DNA from: Streptomyces sp. IMTB 2501
Lineage (GTDB): Bacteria > Actinomycetota > Actinomycetes > Streptomycetales > Streptomycetaceae
Length of the DNA stretch: 64,000 bases
Assembly: GCF_001953885.1 (NCBI RefSeq)
Contig: NZ_MQUS01000019.1
Coordinates: 25,038-89,037, forward strand
Direction: 5' to 3'
The notes beneath the pieces are model-generated. The model made no database searches, was not told the DNA's origin, and saw only the letters and a list, made by a program, of their open reading frames with translations. The stretch's first letter is position 1, and each line of letters opens with the position of its first letter. The translations under genes and the position numbers were made by a program. Shown piece after piece: positions 17,485 through 26,293 of this stretch.

Positions 17485-18174
17485 TTACGGGGCGACCCGC
17501 CGCCGGTACACCTCCACCATCCGCTCCAGCGAGTCCCTGAGGTACGTCTCCAGCAGCCGCTCGGCCTCGCGCCTGTCGCCGGCCCGCAGCGCGCGCAGGA
17601 TCTCGCGGTTGCGGGCGAGGTAGGGCTCGTGCAGCCGGCGCGGGTCGTCGACGACGTGGAAGGCGAGCCGCAGCTCGGCGAAGACGCTGCGCATCAGTTC
17701 GTCGGTGCGTTCGCTGCCGGCGAGGGCGACCAGTTCCCGATGGAAGTGGATGTTGGCGGTGCCCAGCACGTTCCAGTCGTTCTCGGCGGCCGCCGAGTCT
17801 CCCTCGGCCACCGCCGCGGCCACTCCCTCCAGCCGGTACGGAGGCTCGCCGAGCCCACGGACGACGGCGCACTCGACCAGGGAGCGCGTGCGGTAGATGT
17901 CCTCGACGTCCTCGACGGTCAGGACCCGTACGAACACACCGCGGTTGAGTTCATGGACCAGCAGGCGTTCGTGCGTGAGCAGCCGGAACGCCTCGCGCAG
18001 GGTGTTGCGGGACACCCCGAGGGCCCCGCCGATGCCGTCCTCCGACAGCCGGGTGCCGGGCGGGAAGTACCCGTCGGCGATGCGGGTCCGGAGGATGTCC
18101 GACACCCGCTCCGCCGTGCTCGTGCGCCCTAGGAGCGCACGATCGCCGGCCAGTGCCGTCAACTGCTCTGCCAT
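17485..18174 (-). CDS. GntR/FadR-family regulator
   Basis: Transcription factor of 229 aa. The N-terminal winged helix (residues about 20-85: ILRTRIADGYFPPGTRLSE, then VSRNTLREAFRLL) is followed by an all-helical FCD ligand domain with NIHFHRELVALAG and a C-terminal helix, typical of the FadR/VanR subfamily that senses small carboxylates. A perfect palindrome 48 bases upstream of the start suggests autoregulation. It lies upstream of the SMC-like set on the same strand but is separated from it by a hairpin. No metabolic partner gene is adjacent, so its target and ligand are unknown. Confidence 0.88.
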   Translation of the reverse strand: MAEQLTALAGDRALLGRTSTAERVSDILRTRIADGYFPPGTRLSEDGIGGALGVSRNTLREAFRLLTHERLLVHELNRGVFVRVLTVEDVEDIYRTRSLVECAVVRGLGEPPYRLEGVAAAVAEGDSAAAENDWNVLGTANIHFHRELVALAGSERTDELMRSVFAELRLAFHVVDDPRRLHEPYLARNREILRALRAGDRREAERLLETYLRDSLERMVEVYRRRVAP

Positions 18175-18221
18175 GCCCGGAATTCAATCGCACGCATCGG
18201 GACGAGACAACATGCGTATTG

Positions 18222-18242
18222 AAGGATCGTTGAACGATCCTT
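18222..18242. promoter_or_regulatory. Palindromic operator, probably for the GntR regulator
   Basis: AAGGATCGTT (18222-18231) and AACGATCCTT (18233-18242) form a perfect inverted repeat around one central G. A one-base centre suits a dimeric FadR-type protein rather than an RNA hairpin. The next 170 bases up to 18414 show no gene. Confidence 0.65.
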
Positions 18243-18414
18243 GGATCCGCTGCCGTCCACCACGATCCTCGGGCGGCCGTCGACCACCGGGGGGCCCGCT
18301 CCGGCGCGGGCCCGGCCCGGTGAACTCCTCGGCGGAGCCTGGTCCCAGGCGCGGTCCAGGCCCGCCGGAAGGGCGTCCGGCGGTCTCGCGGTCGGACCCC
18401 CCGGCCGCCGGACG

Positions 18415-19476
18415 CTACCCGGTGATCGCGGAGGTCGGTGCCGCCGGCGTCCCGACCCCCGCGCAGGCCGTGTCCGGCACGGTGGCCTCGCGGGCCGTGT
18501 CCGCCCTCGCGGCAGCGCGGACGGAGCCTCCCGTCGTGACCGCTCGCGCGGGAGCCGGGATCACCGTCGGGTTCGTACCGGCAGGGCGCCGCTGAGCTTC
18601 GGCGCCCTCTCTGGTGCCCTCCGTCAGGGCGGCCAGGGCCGCGGACACCGCCGCCGAGGCACTCAGGTCGAGGCGGGCACTGGTGCCCCGGGCCCGGTGG
18701 CGCAGTTCGTCGGCCGCCAGGCGGATCAGCTGCGGCAGCAGATCGTTGCAGCGCCGGACCACCCAGCCGGTGCCGGCCGTGGCCAGCCACAGCAGGCTCG
18801 CCGCCTTGGTCGGCGCGGGGAACTCCGGCTCGGGCGACGGCGGCTGCCCCGTCGCGCGGCCCGCCTCGGCGAGCAGGGCGTGGAAGCGGACGGCGAGCTG
18901 CCGGTGCCCGCGCTCGCCCGGGTGCAGCCGGTCCGCGCTCCACAGGGCCCGGTCGGTGATCCAGGTTCCGTCCGCGGCGTGCAGGTGGATGGCGCCGTAG
19001 CGTTCGGAGAGCGCGTGGACGATCGTGTTGACAGCCCGTTGCCGGCGGGCCAGCGGGCGGGCCAGCGCGCCCGGCAGGCCCAGCATCGCACCGGGGTCGG
19101 GCAGGCAGGCGGTGAGCACGGTGGTGCCCGCGCGCGTGAAGGTCGCGTAGACCTCGTCGAGGTGCGCGGCGACCGCCTGGATGTCGAAGGTGCGGCGCAG
19201 AGTGTCGTTGACGCCGATCACCACCGCGACCACGTCGGGACGGAGTTCGAGGGCGGCCGGCGCCTGCCGCTCCATGACGTCACGGGTCTGTGCGCCGCTG
19301 ACCGCGAGGTTGGTGAACCGCACGCCGTCGGCGGTCTCGGCGAGGGAGGGCGCGAGCAGCGCGGCCCAGCCCCGCCAGCCGTCCCCGGCGGGGTCGCCCA
19401 CACCCTGGGTCAGCGAGTCCCCGAGGGCGACGAAGCGGACGGGTCTCATGCCACGCCCTCCGGCACCGTGCGTCAT
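18415..19476 (-). CDS. SGNH/GDSL-family hydrolase
   Basis: Esterase/lipase-like hydrolase of 353 aa. Block I is FVALGDSLTQG with the nucleophile Ser, the Gly/Asn blocks are in LAVSG and VIGVNDTL, and block V is SADRLHPGERGH with the catalytic Asp and His. No signal peptide is apparent, so it is probably cytosolic. The last 100 residues are low-complexity Ala/Thr/Pro and outside the fold. Two starts, 19476 and 19449, each follow an identical GGAGGGCGTGGC; the first overlaps the glycosyltransferase stop as ATGA. It is coupled to two glycosyltransferases, so deacylation of a glycolipid or glycoside is possible but unproven. Confidence 0.85.
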   Translation of the reverse strand: MTHGAGGRGMRPVRFVALGDSLTQGVGDPAGDGWRGWAALLAPSLAETADGVRFTNLAVSGAQTRDVMERQAPAALELRPDVVAVVIGVNDTLRRTFDIQAVAAHLDEVYATFTRAGTTVLTACLPDPGAMLGLPGALARPLARRQRAVNTIVHALSERYGAIHLHAADGTWITDRALWSADRLHPGERGHRQLAVRFHALLAEAGRATGQPPSPEPEFPAPTKAASLLWLATAGTGWVVRRCNDLLPQLIRLAADELRHRARGTSARLDLSASAAVSAALAALTEGTREGAEAQRRPAGTNPTVIPAPARAVTTGGSVRAAARADTAREATVPDTACAGVGTPAAPTSAITG

Positions 19477-19489
19477 GCCACGCCCTCCG
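19446..19489 (-). repeat. 17-base repeat carrying a duplicated RBS and start
   Basis: TCATGCCACGCCCTCCG on the plus strand occurs at 19446-19462 and 19473-19489, 27 bases apart and in frame. On the minus strand each copy reads GGAGGGCGTGGCATGA, so each provides a ribosome binding site and an ATG; the upstream copy also contains the stop of the preceding gene. Confidence 0.85.
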
Positions 19490-20648
19490 CGACGGAGCGC
19501 CGGACGCCGGTGGGGCGGAGCACCTCGGCGTCATGGGCCGCCAGAAACGATTCGACGGCCGTTCCCCAGCCGAAGCACTCTGCACGCGCGCGTGCCGCCT
19601 CGCGCCGCTCCGGTTCACCGCGGTCGAGGAGCATTTCAACGGCGTCGGCGAACGCCTCGCCGCGGTCCGCGGCCGTGGCCCCGGCGGAGCCGATGACCTC
19701 GGGCAGCGCGGAGGAGGCGCTCGCCACGACGGGCGTACCGCACGCCATGGCCTCCAGGGCGGCGAGCCCGAAGGTCTCGGCAGGCCCGGGCGCGAGGGCG
19801 ACGTCCGCGGTGGCCTGGAGCGCGCCGAGCGCGGCCCGGTCGGCGACGTGCCCGAGGAACGTCACCGGCAGCCCCAGCTCCCGCGCGCGCTGTTCCAGGC
19901 GGGGCTTGAGCGGCCCGTCTCCGGCCACCACGAGCACCGCCCGCCGCCCACGGCGCAGCAGCGCCTCCAGGGCGTCCAGGGCCGTCCCGGGCCGCTTCTC
20001 CACCGACAGCCGCGAGCACATGACGAGCAGCGCCTCGCCACCGCGCGCGTGGAGGGTGCGCAGGCCCGGGTCGTGCAGCGCGGGGTGCCGTTCCATCAGG
20101 TCGACGCCGAGGGGGGCGCGTACGACATTGCGCGCGCCGATGCGCACGAACTCGCGCTCGGCGAACTCGGTCGTGCACACCACCCGCGAGTAGACGTGCG
20201 CGGTACGGGTGTTGAGGGCATCGGCGGCCCGGCGGGAGAGGTTCTCGGACAGACCCCAGGTGCGCAGCACGCCGTCGGCGGTCTCGTGGGAGACCATCAC
20301 GGCGGGCACGCGCGCGCGGCGGGCCCAGCGGCCGGTCCAGCGCAGGGTCGTACGGTCGGAGACCTCCAGGCGGTCCGGGGCCAGCTCCTCCAGGAGGGCG
20401 GCCACCCGCCGCTTGTCGGTGAGGACGCGGTAGCCGCCGGTGCCGGGCAGCAGCGGGCCGGGCAGGGTGATGACCCGGCCCTGCTCGGTGTCGCGGTCGG
20501 TGTGCCGTTCGCCGGGCACGATGAGCACCGGTTCATGGCCGGCTGCCTGGAAGCCCTTGCCCAGCTCGCGCAGGGCGGTGCGCAGGCCACCGGAGGCCGG
20601 GGCGACGAAGTTGGCGAGCCGGACGATACGCAGGGACTTGCCGGTCAT
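19473..20648 (-). CDS. GT4-type glycosyltransferase
   Basis: GT-B fold glycosyltransferase of 391 aa. The N-terminal half has IVRLANFVAPASGGLRTAL, and the donor domain has MCSRLSVEKRPGTALDAL and GPAETFGLAALEAMACGTPVVAS with the GT4 E-x7-E motif. The ATG overlaps the stop of the upstream glycosyltransferase (ATGA), and its own stop overlaps the SGNH gene, so all three are co-translated. Donor and acceptor are unknown; the pairing with a PimB/MgtA-like enzyme suggests mannosylation of a lipid or polyol. Confidence 0.85.
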   Translation of the reverse strand: MTGKSLRIVRLANFVAPASGGLRTALRELGKGFQAAGHEPVLIVPGERHTDRDTEQGRVITLPGPLLPGTGGYRVLTDKRRVAALLEELAPDRLEVSDRTTLRWTGRWARRARVPAVMVSHETADGVLRTWGLSENLSRRAADALNTRTAHVYSRVVCTTEFAEREFVRIGARNVVRAPLGVDLMERHPALHDPGLRTLHARGGEALLVMCSRLSVEKRPGTALDALEALLRRGRRAVLVVAGDGPLKPRLEQRARELGLPVTFLGHVADRAALGALQATADVALAPGPAETFGLAALEAMACGTPVVASASSALPEVIGSAGATAADRGEAFADAVEMLLDRGEPERREAARARAECFGWGTAVESFLAAHDAEVLRPTGVRRSVAEGVA

Positions 20649-21772
20649 GCCGCCACCGCCGTCCTGCGGGCCGCGAGGACGTCGCCGTAGTGGGCGATCA
20701 GCTGGTCGCCGACGGCGGCCCAGGTGCGGCCCTCGACCATGGTGCGCGCGGCGGTGCCGTAGGCGGTCCGCCGCGCCGGGTCGGCGGCCAGTTCGCGGAC
20801 GGCCTCCGTCACGGCGGTGACGTCGCCCGGTGGGACGAGCAGTCCGGTGCGGCCGTGGGCTACCAGGTCGAGCGGGCCGCCGGCGGCGGGTGCGACGACC
20901 GGGACCCCGCTGGCCATGGCCTCCTGGACGGTCTGGCAGAACGTCTCGAAGGGGCCGGTGTGCGCGAACAGGTCCAGCGAGGCGAAGATCCGCGCGAGGT
21001 CGCCGCCGGTGCGGCGGCCGAGGAAGACGGCACCGGGCAGGGCCTCGGTGAGGTGGGCGTGGCTGGGCCCGTCGCCGACGATCACGACCTTGACGCCCGG
21101 CAGGCCGCACGCTCCGGCGAGGAGTTCGACGTGCTTCTCGGGGGCGAGCCGGCCGACGTAACCGACGATGGCCTCGCCGTTGGGGGCGAGTTCGCGGCGC
21201 AGGGCTTCGTCACGGAGGTCTGGCCGGAAACGTACGGTGTCCACGCCCCGCGGCCACAGCCGGACCCGGGGCACGCCGTGCGCCTCCAGGTCGCCGAGGG
21301 CGGCGCTGGAGGGGGCGAGGGTGCGGTCGGCGGCGGCGTGCACGGAGCGGATCCGCCGCCAGGCGGCCGCCTCGCCGGCGCCCATGTAGGTGCGGGCGTA
21401 TCCGGCCAGGTCGGTCTGGTAGACGGCGACGGCGGGGATGCCGAGCTTGGCGGCGGCGGCCATGCCGCGGACGCCGAGGACGAAGGGGCTGGCGAGATGG
21501 ACCAGGTCGGCGCGGTGCTCGACGAGCGCCGCGGCGAGGCGCCGGCTGGGGAGGGCGACGCGGACCTGGGGGTAGCCGGGGAGCGGGAGGGAGGGGATCC
21601 GGACGACCGGGCACGGGGCGTCCGTGTCCGGTCCGCTGCCCGGAGCGGGGGCGGGGGCGACGACGAGCGGATGGTGACCGCGATCTACGAGGTGCCGGGC
21701 GGTCTGGAGCGCGCAGTGGGCCACGCCGTTCACATCGGGGGGAAAGGATTCGGTCACGATGACGACACGCAT
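20645..21772 (-). CDS. GT4 glycosyltransferase, MgtA/PimB-like mannosyltransferase
   Basis: Glycosyltransferase of 375 aa beginning MRVVIVTESFPPDVNGVAHC, which closely resembles the start of actinobacterial GDP-mannose-dependent alpha-mannosyltransferases. It has VGYVGRLAPEKHVELL and FETFCQTVQEAMASGVPVVAP (E-x7-E). I start it at the ATG at 21772 because the longer frame to 21904 lacks conserved sequence, although no good ribosome binding site precedes it. It is first in a coupled set with a second glycosyltransferase and an SGNH hydrolase. Substrate identity is inferred only at family level. Confidence 0.85.
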   Translation of the reverse strand: MRVVIVTESFPPDVNGVAHCALQTARHLVDRGHHPLVVAPAPAPGSGPDTDAPCPVVRIPSLPLPGYPQVRVALPSRRLAAALVEHRADLVHLASPFVLGVRGMAAAAKLGIPAVAVYQTDLAGYARTYMGAGEAAAWRRIRSVHAAADRTLAPSSAALGDLEAHGVPRVRLWPRGVDTVRFRPDLRDEALRRELAPNGEAIVGYVGRLAPEKHVELLAGACGLPGVKVVIVGDGPSHAHLTEALPGAVFLGRRTGGDLARIFASLDLFAHTGPFETFCQTVQEAMASGVPVVAPAAGGPLDLVAHGRTGLLVPPGDVTAVTEAVRELAADPARRTAYGTAARTMVEGRTWAAVGDQLIAHYGDVLAARRTAVAA

Positions 21773-21917
21773 ACGGGTGTTGTCGCCGCGCAGGACGTGG
21801 CCGCGTCGACTTCGATCTTTCCGCCCGGGGAACGTCCCATGAGCGTTGGGCTGCACACCCGAGCAGGTCAGACGACCGTCATGACCGCCTGACCTGCGGG
21901 ACACCCGGTGTTCACCG

Positions 21918-21939
21918 GGCGGGCGGTCGTCCGCCCGCC
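21918..21939 (-). terminator. Hairpin terminator after the HEAT-repeat gene
   Basis: GGCGGGCGG (21918-21926) and CCGCCCGCC (21931-21939) form a perfect nine-base stem with a TCGT loop, 17 bases beyond the stop of the minus-strand HEAT-repeat gene. Confidence 0.6.
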
Positions 21940-21955
21940 GGGTGCGTGCGCGAGG

Positions 21956-23374
21956 TCAGCCGAGGGCGGCGTCGGGTCCGAAGCGGCTGCGGACCGCCGT
22001 CTGCACCTCCGCCTCCTCGGCCGGATCGGCGGCCAGGCGGCGCAGCCGCTCCACGACCCGGGTGTCGCCGGTCTCGGCGTGCCGGGCGGCGAGTTCGCGG
22101 GTGGTCTCCTCGCAGTCCCACAGGCATTCGACGGCGAAGCCGGTGGCGAAGGAGGGGTCGGTGGCGGCCAGGGCGCGGGCGGCGCGGCCGCGGAGATGGG
22201 AGGAGGCCGTCTCGCGGTAGATGTGGCGCAGGACGGGGGCGGCGCAGGCGATGCCGAGGCGGCCGGTGCCGTCGACGAGGGTCCACAGCGTGGGCGCGTC
22301 GGGTCCTTCGCCGCGTACGGCCTCGCGGAGGGCGCCGAGGACGAGGTCACGGTCCTGGGCGCCGCCGCGGCAGGCGAGCATGCGTCCGGCGGCGGCCCCG
22401 AGCGCGTCGGGGCGCTGGGCCCAGCGGCGCGCGCGGTCGACGGCGGCGATACTGCGCATCCGTTCGAAGGCGTCGACGGCCGCCTCCACGACGACGGTCG
22501 TGCCGTCGATGACGGCGGCCTCGATCAGGTCGAGCGCGTCCGGGTCGTTGCTGTCGGCGAGGTAGCGCAGCGCGGTGCAACGGGCGCCGTCGATGCCGGT
22601 CCGGGCGGCCTGGACGATCTCCGGCCGGTCCTCGGGGCCGGCCACGGCGACCAGGCAGCGGGCGGCCGGCACATGGAGGGCGGCGCCGCGCTCGATGCCC
22701 TGCTGGGCCCATTCGAAGACGGCGCGCACGCTCCAGCCGGGCCGTGGGCCGGTCGGCCGCATCTGGCGCTGCCAGCGGTCGAAACAGCCGGTCTCCTGTG
22801 CGGCACGCACGCGTGTGGCGATCGCTGCGCGCGGATCCTCGGCCCACAGGCGCCAGGGCCTCGGCTCGAAGGCGTCGCGTACGGCGGCGGCCAGCTCGGC
22901 CTCGCCCTCGGGGTCGGTGGCGAAGCGGGCCAGAACGGGCACGGCGAGAGCGCGCAGGCCCGCGTCGTCGTCCCTGAGGGCCAGCTCGTCCAGGGCCCAG
23001 GCCCAGTTGGAGCCGCGGGCGGCGTACCTGCGCAGCAGGTCGAGCGCGTCCTGCCTGCCGTAGGAGGCGAGGTGCCCGAGCACGGCCAGTGCGAGGCCGG
23101 TGCGGGACTCGTCGGTGTCGAGGACGTCCTCGGGGTCGAAGAGGTGCGCCTCGATGGCGTCCAGCTCGCCGTTCAGGTCGAGGTAGAGCCGGGCGTAGTA
23201 GAGGGAGCGGTTCTCCACCTGCCAGTCGTGGCGGGGATCGCGCAGCACACAGTGGTTCAGGGCCGCGAGCGCCTCGGCGCGCGGGGCGGTGAGCGCGTGC
23301 AGCGTGCCGTCGCCGCGGCCCCGCTGGAGCAGGCCGAGCAGCGTACCGCTGGGCGCTATGACCGGATCGAACAT
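21956..23374 (-). CDS. HEAT-repeat protein
   Basis: Protein of 472 aa built almost wholly from paired Ala/Leu/Arg-rich helices of about 30 residues, for example LAVLGHLASYGRQDALDLL, AVPVLARFATDPEGEAELA and AARALAATDPSFATGFA. HEAT-like arrays are protein-binding scaffolds. I start it at the ATG at 23374 (GAGG nine bases upstream), giving MFDPVIAPSGTLLGLL; an ATG at 23389 would add five residues. It has no membrane segment or signal peptide and no catalytic motif. The partner is unknown, and the neighbouring ankyrin protein is also a pure repeat scaffold. Confidence 0.78.
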   Translation of the reverse strand: MFDPVIAPSGTLLGLLQRGRGDGTLHALTAPRAEALAALNHCVLRDPRHDWQVENRSLYYARLYLDLNGELDAIEAHLFDPEDVLDTDESRTGLALAVLGHLASYGRQDALDLLRRYAARGSNWAWALDELALRDDDAGLRALAVPVLARFATDPEGEAELAAAVRDAFEPRPWRLWAEDPRAAIATRVRAAQETGCFDRWQRQMRPTGPRPGWSVRAVFEWAQQGIERGAALHVPAARCLVAVAGPEDRPEIVQAARTGIDGARCTALRYLADSNDPDALDLIEAAVIDGTTVVVEAAVDAFERMRSIAAVDRARRWAQRPDALGAAAGRMLACRGGAQDRDLVLGALREAVRGEGPDAPTLWTLVDGTGRLGIACAAPVLRHIYRETASSHLRGRAARALAATDPSFATGFAVECLWDCEETTRELAARHAETGDTRVVERLRRLAADPAEEAEVQTAVRSRFGPDAALG

Positions 23375-23674
23375 GGGAAACAGCCTCACATCAAGCGTCG
23401 ACGCAACCGGAGAACACGCACTACCTGGCCGCGTGACACAACGTCGGAGCGCCCGCCGTCTCTTGCTTGCTGTAGACCATCTCTCTCTGCCTCTCGTCTG
23501 TGGCCCATGCGGACCGCATCACGGCCCGCGCGGTGCGGCAACACCTGCCCAGCCATCGCGTCCGTGAATCACGTCGTCATGATGACCCGCGGTGTGTGCT
23601 GCCGCGACCGTATTTCCGGCGGCCCTTTACCGCCTCCCCCGTTTTCCGTGTCGTACCTGCTCAGGACATGCGCG
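23375..23674. other. Intergenic, 300 bases, no gene seen
   Basis: This space lies between the HEAT-repeat start and the ankyrin stop, both on the minus strand. It has a pyrimidine-rich plus-strand stretch at 23458-23498 (CTCTCTCTGCCTCTCG core) and must hold the HEAT-gene promoter and ankyrin-gene terminator. Short frames exist but lack Streptomyces codon bias. Confidence 0.5.
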
Positions 23675-24067
23675 TCAGTGCGCGCCGAACAGCTCCAGGA
23701 GTTCCGTCTTGCCGAACATCCGGGCGGTGTCGACGGCCGACGGCGTCCCCGCCGCAGGGTCGGCGCCACCCTCCAGGAGTGCCTTGATCACTTCCGTCTC
23801 GCCCTTGAAGACCGCACCCGCGAGCGGGGTCTGGCCTCGGTCGTTGATCTGGTCCGCCGCGGCGCCCCGGGCGAGCAGGGCGCGCACCGCCTCGGCGTGG
23901 CCGTGGTAGGCGGCGAGCATCACCAGGGAGTCACCGCGGTCGTTGGTGAGGTTGGCCGGAACGCCGGCGTCGACGTATGCCACCAGCGCCTCGGTCTGCC
24001 CCTGCCGGGCCAGATCGAAGATCTTGGTCGCCAGCTCCACGACCTCGGGGTCGGGGGCTTCACTCAT
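23675..24067 (-). CDS. Ankyrin-repeat protein
   Basis: Small cytosolic protein of 130 aa made of about three ankyrin repeats with the consensus pattern. Examples are DRGDSLVMLAAYHGHAEAVRALLARGA and DRGQTPLAGAVFKGETEVIKALLEGGA, with a capping repeat ending LLELFGAH. Its start follows GGAGAGG. It is a protein-interaction module with no enzymatic motif. It is upstream of the HEAT-repeat gene but 300 bases apart, so co-transcription is uncertain. Confidence 0.87.
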   Translation of the reverse strand: MSEAPDPEVVELATKIFDLARQGQTEALVAYVDAGVPANLTNDRGDSLVMLAAYHGHAEAVRALLARGAAADQINDRGQTPLAGAVFKGETEVIKALLEGGADPAAGTPSAVDTARMFGKTELLELFGAH

Positions 24068-24378
24068 CGGCCGGACCGCCTCTCCTGGAAACTTCGGGGA
24101 CTTCGGGGAGCGTACGGCACCGAGCGGAACACGGCCGTACGAGTGAATCGCCAGCGTACTGGCTCACGCGGCACATGACCCGATGTGCCCGAGGTAAAGA
24201 TCAGCATCAGCCGCCACCGGAGGCAAGACCCCGTCGCGACCGGGCCGAAACCACTACGCGAAGTGAGCGAAATAGGCCGAAATTCACCCAGTTGCACCTT
24301 TAATAGTATGGATACATCCTGTGATCCTGGAAGAACTCATGGTGACTGTCCCCCACCTTCGACACCAGGAGGCCCGAA
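24068..24378. other. Divergent intergenic region, promoters only
   Basis: These 311 bases separate the ankyrin gene from the small membrane protein gene. Toward the right, AT-richer sequence with TTGCAC (24292-24297) and TAGTAT (24304-24309) suggests a promoter, but no clean -35/-10 pair can be fixed. I see no coding frame with proper codon bias. Confidence 0.4.
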
Positions 24379-24573
24379 ATGATCCTCTCCGTCTCAGGCG
24401 TCATGCTGCTCGGCGTCGTCGTCTTCCTCTTCTTCCGCAAGGACGGCCTCAAGGGCTCGCACGCATGCACGTCGGCCCTGTTCGGCTTCTACCTGGCCAG
24501 CACGGGCATCGCCCCCAGCATCAAGGCCGGCGGCGAGAGTCTGGCGAGCCTCCTCGGCGGCATCAAGTTCTGA
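24379..24573 (+). CDS. Small two-helix membrane protein
   Basis: Peptide of 64 aa with CAGGAGG seven bases before its ATG. Residues 1-19 form one hydrophobic helix (MILSVSGVMLLGVVVFLFF), a positive loop RKDGLKGSH follows, and residues 30-48 form a second. It is 31 bases upstream of the FtsK-like gene and probably a dedicated partner. Small membrane proteins accompany TraB/FtsK-type translocases on Streptomyces plasmids, but the resemblance is only in layout. Confidence 0.75.
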   Translation: MILSVSGVMLLGVVVFLFFRKDGLKGSHACTSALFGFYLASTGIAPSIKAGGESLASLLGGIKF

Positions 24574-24604
24574 CCCCGCCCGCACGCACCATCAGGAGAC
24601 CGCA

Positions 24605-26212
24605 GTGGCCCGGCGTCCCCTCCCCCGCATCCTGAGCAAGGACAGCGCCCAGATCGCCCGGATGCAGATCGCCCGGAGCAGGGAACTGGCCCGGACGGCG
24701 GCCGACAGCGCCACCGACGTCCTCCACCCGCTGATCACCGTCACGCGCGGACTGCGCCTGCTGGCCGCGTCCGGGCAGCGCAGATGGGCGGACACCCCCA
24801 AGGACAAGCGCGGGCCGCTGCTGTTCCTGGTGGCCTCCCTGATCCTGGCCGTGGCACTGCTGCCGTACGGGCCGCTGCTTGCCGTCATCACCGTGATGGC
24901 GACGGCGGCCTGGCAGGGCCGCGACCGCACCCCGCCGGCCCCCGAAGGGCCCGACGAGTCCCAGACCGAACGGCTCCAGACCCTCTATGAGGCCCTGGTG
25001 CCGTACTTCTCCGCCCCCGAGGACCCGGCACCGCTCTACACGCACGGCGGGGAGTGGGAGAAAGCCGTCCCCGACCACGAGTTCGACGACGACGGCCGCG
25101 TCGCTCATCTCGTCATCCGCTACCCCGCCTACTTCACGGACGCCGAGCACGAGGCCCGCGCGCGGATCGAGCAGCTGCTCACCGCGAAGGCCGGGCGGGG
25201 CCGCGAGTACCACTTCGCATGGGACGAGGAGGGCAACCAGCTCACCGTCACCGCGCTTCCCCCGCTGCCCGCCGACATCCCGGCCCAGCACTTCGTCACC
25301 GCGCCCGGCGAGACCGTCCTCGGCTTCACCGACCCGAGCGAGATCCAGCGCACGCTCCCCCTCTCCTACGGAGAGGAACAGATCGACGTACCGCCGGTCG
25401 TCTGGCGCACCGGCATCCGCTCCACCGAACCGCACCTGCTGGCCATGGGCCACCCCGGCACCGGCACCTCGACCCTGCTGCGCTCCATCGCCCTGCAGGC
25501 CCTCCAGTACGGCGACGTGCTGTTCGTCGACGGCGGCGGCACCGGCGAGTACGCCTGCCTGACCGGCCGGAACGGGGTGCTGACCGTGGAGTGCGCGCTG
25601 CCCGGGGCGCTGGCGAGCCTGGAATGGGCCGCGCAGGAGACCGAGCGGCGCCTCATCGCCATCAACCTGGCCCGGCAGGCGGGCGATCCGCCACCGGCCG
25701 ACGCCCGGCGCGCGCTGTGGATCCTGGTGGACCGCCCGTCCGTCTTCACCCACCTCGCCGCGGCGGACGGCCGCAAGGACCCACAGGAGCTGCTCCAGGT
25801 GCCGCTGCGGCACGGGCGCGCGGCGAACGTGACGGTCGTGGTGGCCGAGCAGTTCGACGGCGCGGAAGCGCTCGGCGACGCGGTACGGCAGCACACACGC
25901 GCGCGTGTCGTGCTCGGGCCCGCGACGGCTCGGCAGGTGGAGGCGGTGCTCGGGGCTCCGCCGCACACCACGCCGCCGGGGCAGGTGCCGCCGGGGCGGG
26001 GGTATGCGCGGCTGGGGGCCGGGCCGGTGCACCGGCTTCAGGTGCCGCGTACACCGGATCCGTACGACGACGCGACGAGTGACGCGGACCGGCAGGCGGT
26101 GCTGGAGTTGCTGCCGGCCCGGACGGCTCCGGTGGAGCCGAACGCGTCCGCGCCGACGGATCTGACGAAGCGGACGATGTCTGCGGAAGCGGTGGTTGCC
26201 GAGCCTTCGTAG
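24605..26212 (+). CDS. FtsK/SpoIIIE-like membrane protein with degenerate ATPase
   Basis: Protein of 535 aa with a membrane region at about residues 71-104, a middle domain and a RecA-like domain. The GTG start follows AGGAG. The expected Walker A site reads GHPGTGTST (282-290), so the invariant Lys is Thr288. The Walker B-like strand RALWILVDRPS (about 350-360) lacks the Glu seen in FtsK (VDEFA). The fold and the TLLRSIALQAL helix still match FtsK-like translocases. From memory, S. coelicolor has small FtsK-like paralogues besides ftsK, and this looks like one. Loss of both key residues suggests it binds or regulates rather than pumps DNA. Confidence 0.75.
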   Translation: MARRPLPRILSKDSAQIARMQIARSRELARTAADSATDVLHPLITVTRGLRLLAASGQRRWADTPKDKRGPLLFLVASLILAVALLPYGPLLAVITVMATAAWQGRDRTPPAPEGPDESQTERLQTLYEALVPYFSAPEDPAPLYTHGGEWEKAVPDHEFDDDGRVAHLVIRYPAYFTDAEHEARARIEQLLTAKAGRGREYHFAWDEEGNQLTVTALPPLPADIPAQHFVTAPGETVLGFTDPSEIQRTLPLSYGEEQIDVPPVVWRTGIRSTEPHLLAMGHPGTGTSTLLRSIALQALQYGDVLFVDGGGTGEYACLTGRNGVLTVECALPGALASLEWAAQETERRLIAINLARQAGDPPPADARRALWILVDRPSVFTHLAAADGRKDPQELLQVPLRHGRAANVTVVVAEQFDGAEALGDAVRQHTRARVVLGPATARQVEAVLGAPPHTTPPGQVPPGRGYARLGAGPVHRLQVPRTPDPYDDATSDADRQAVLELLPARTAPVEPNASAPTDLTKRTMSAEAVVAEPS

Positions 26213-26217
26213 GACGC

Positions 26218-26233
26218 CCCGCGCCGGCGCGGG
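26218..26233. terminator. Possible hairpin after the FtsK-like gene
   Basis: A 16-base perfect palindrome, CCCGCGCCGGCGCGGG, begins six bases after the TAG of the FtsK-like gene. Its loop would have to open part of the stem, so this is a weak call. Confidence 0.35.
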
Positions 26234-26293
26234 CAACCCAGCACGCACCCGCCCTCGCCGCACCGCAGCGCGCCGAGCCGTCACGCGCCCCGC

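Noticed and set aside
23500..23787. Small plus-strand frame with adjacent Cys residues, considered as a sulfur-responsive leader peptide
   Set aside because: No sulfur or cysteine gene lies downstream and the codon bias is weak.
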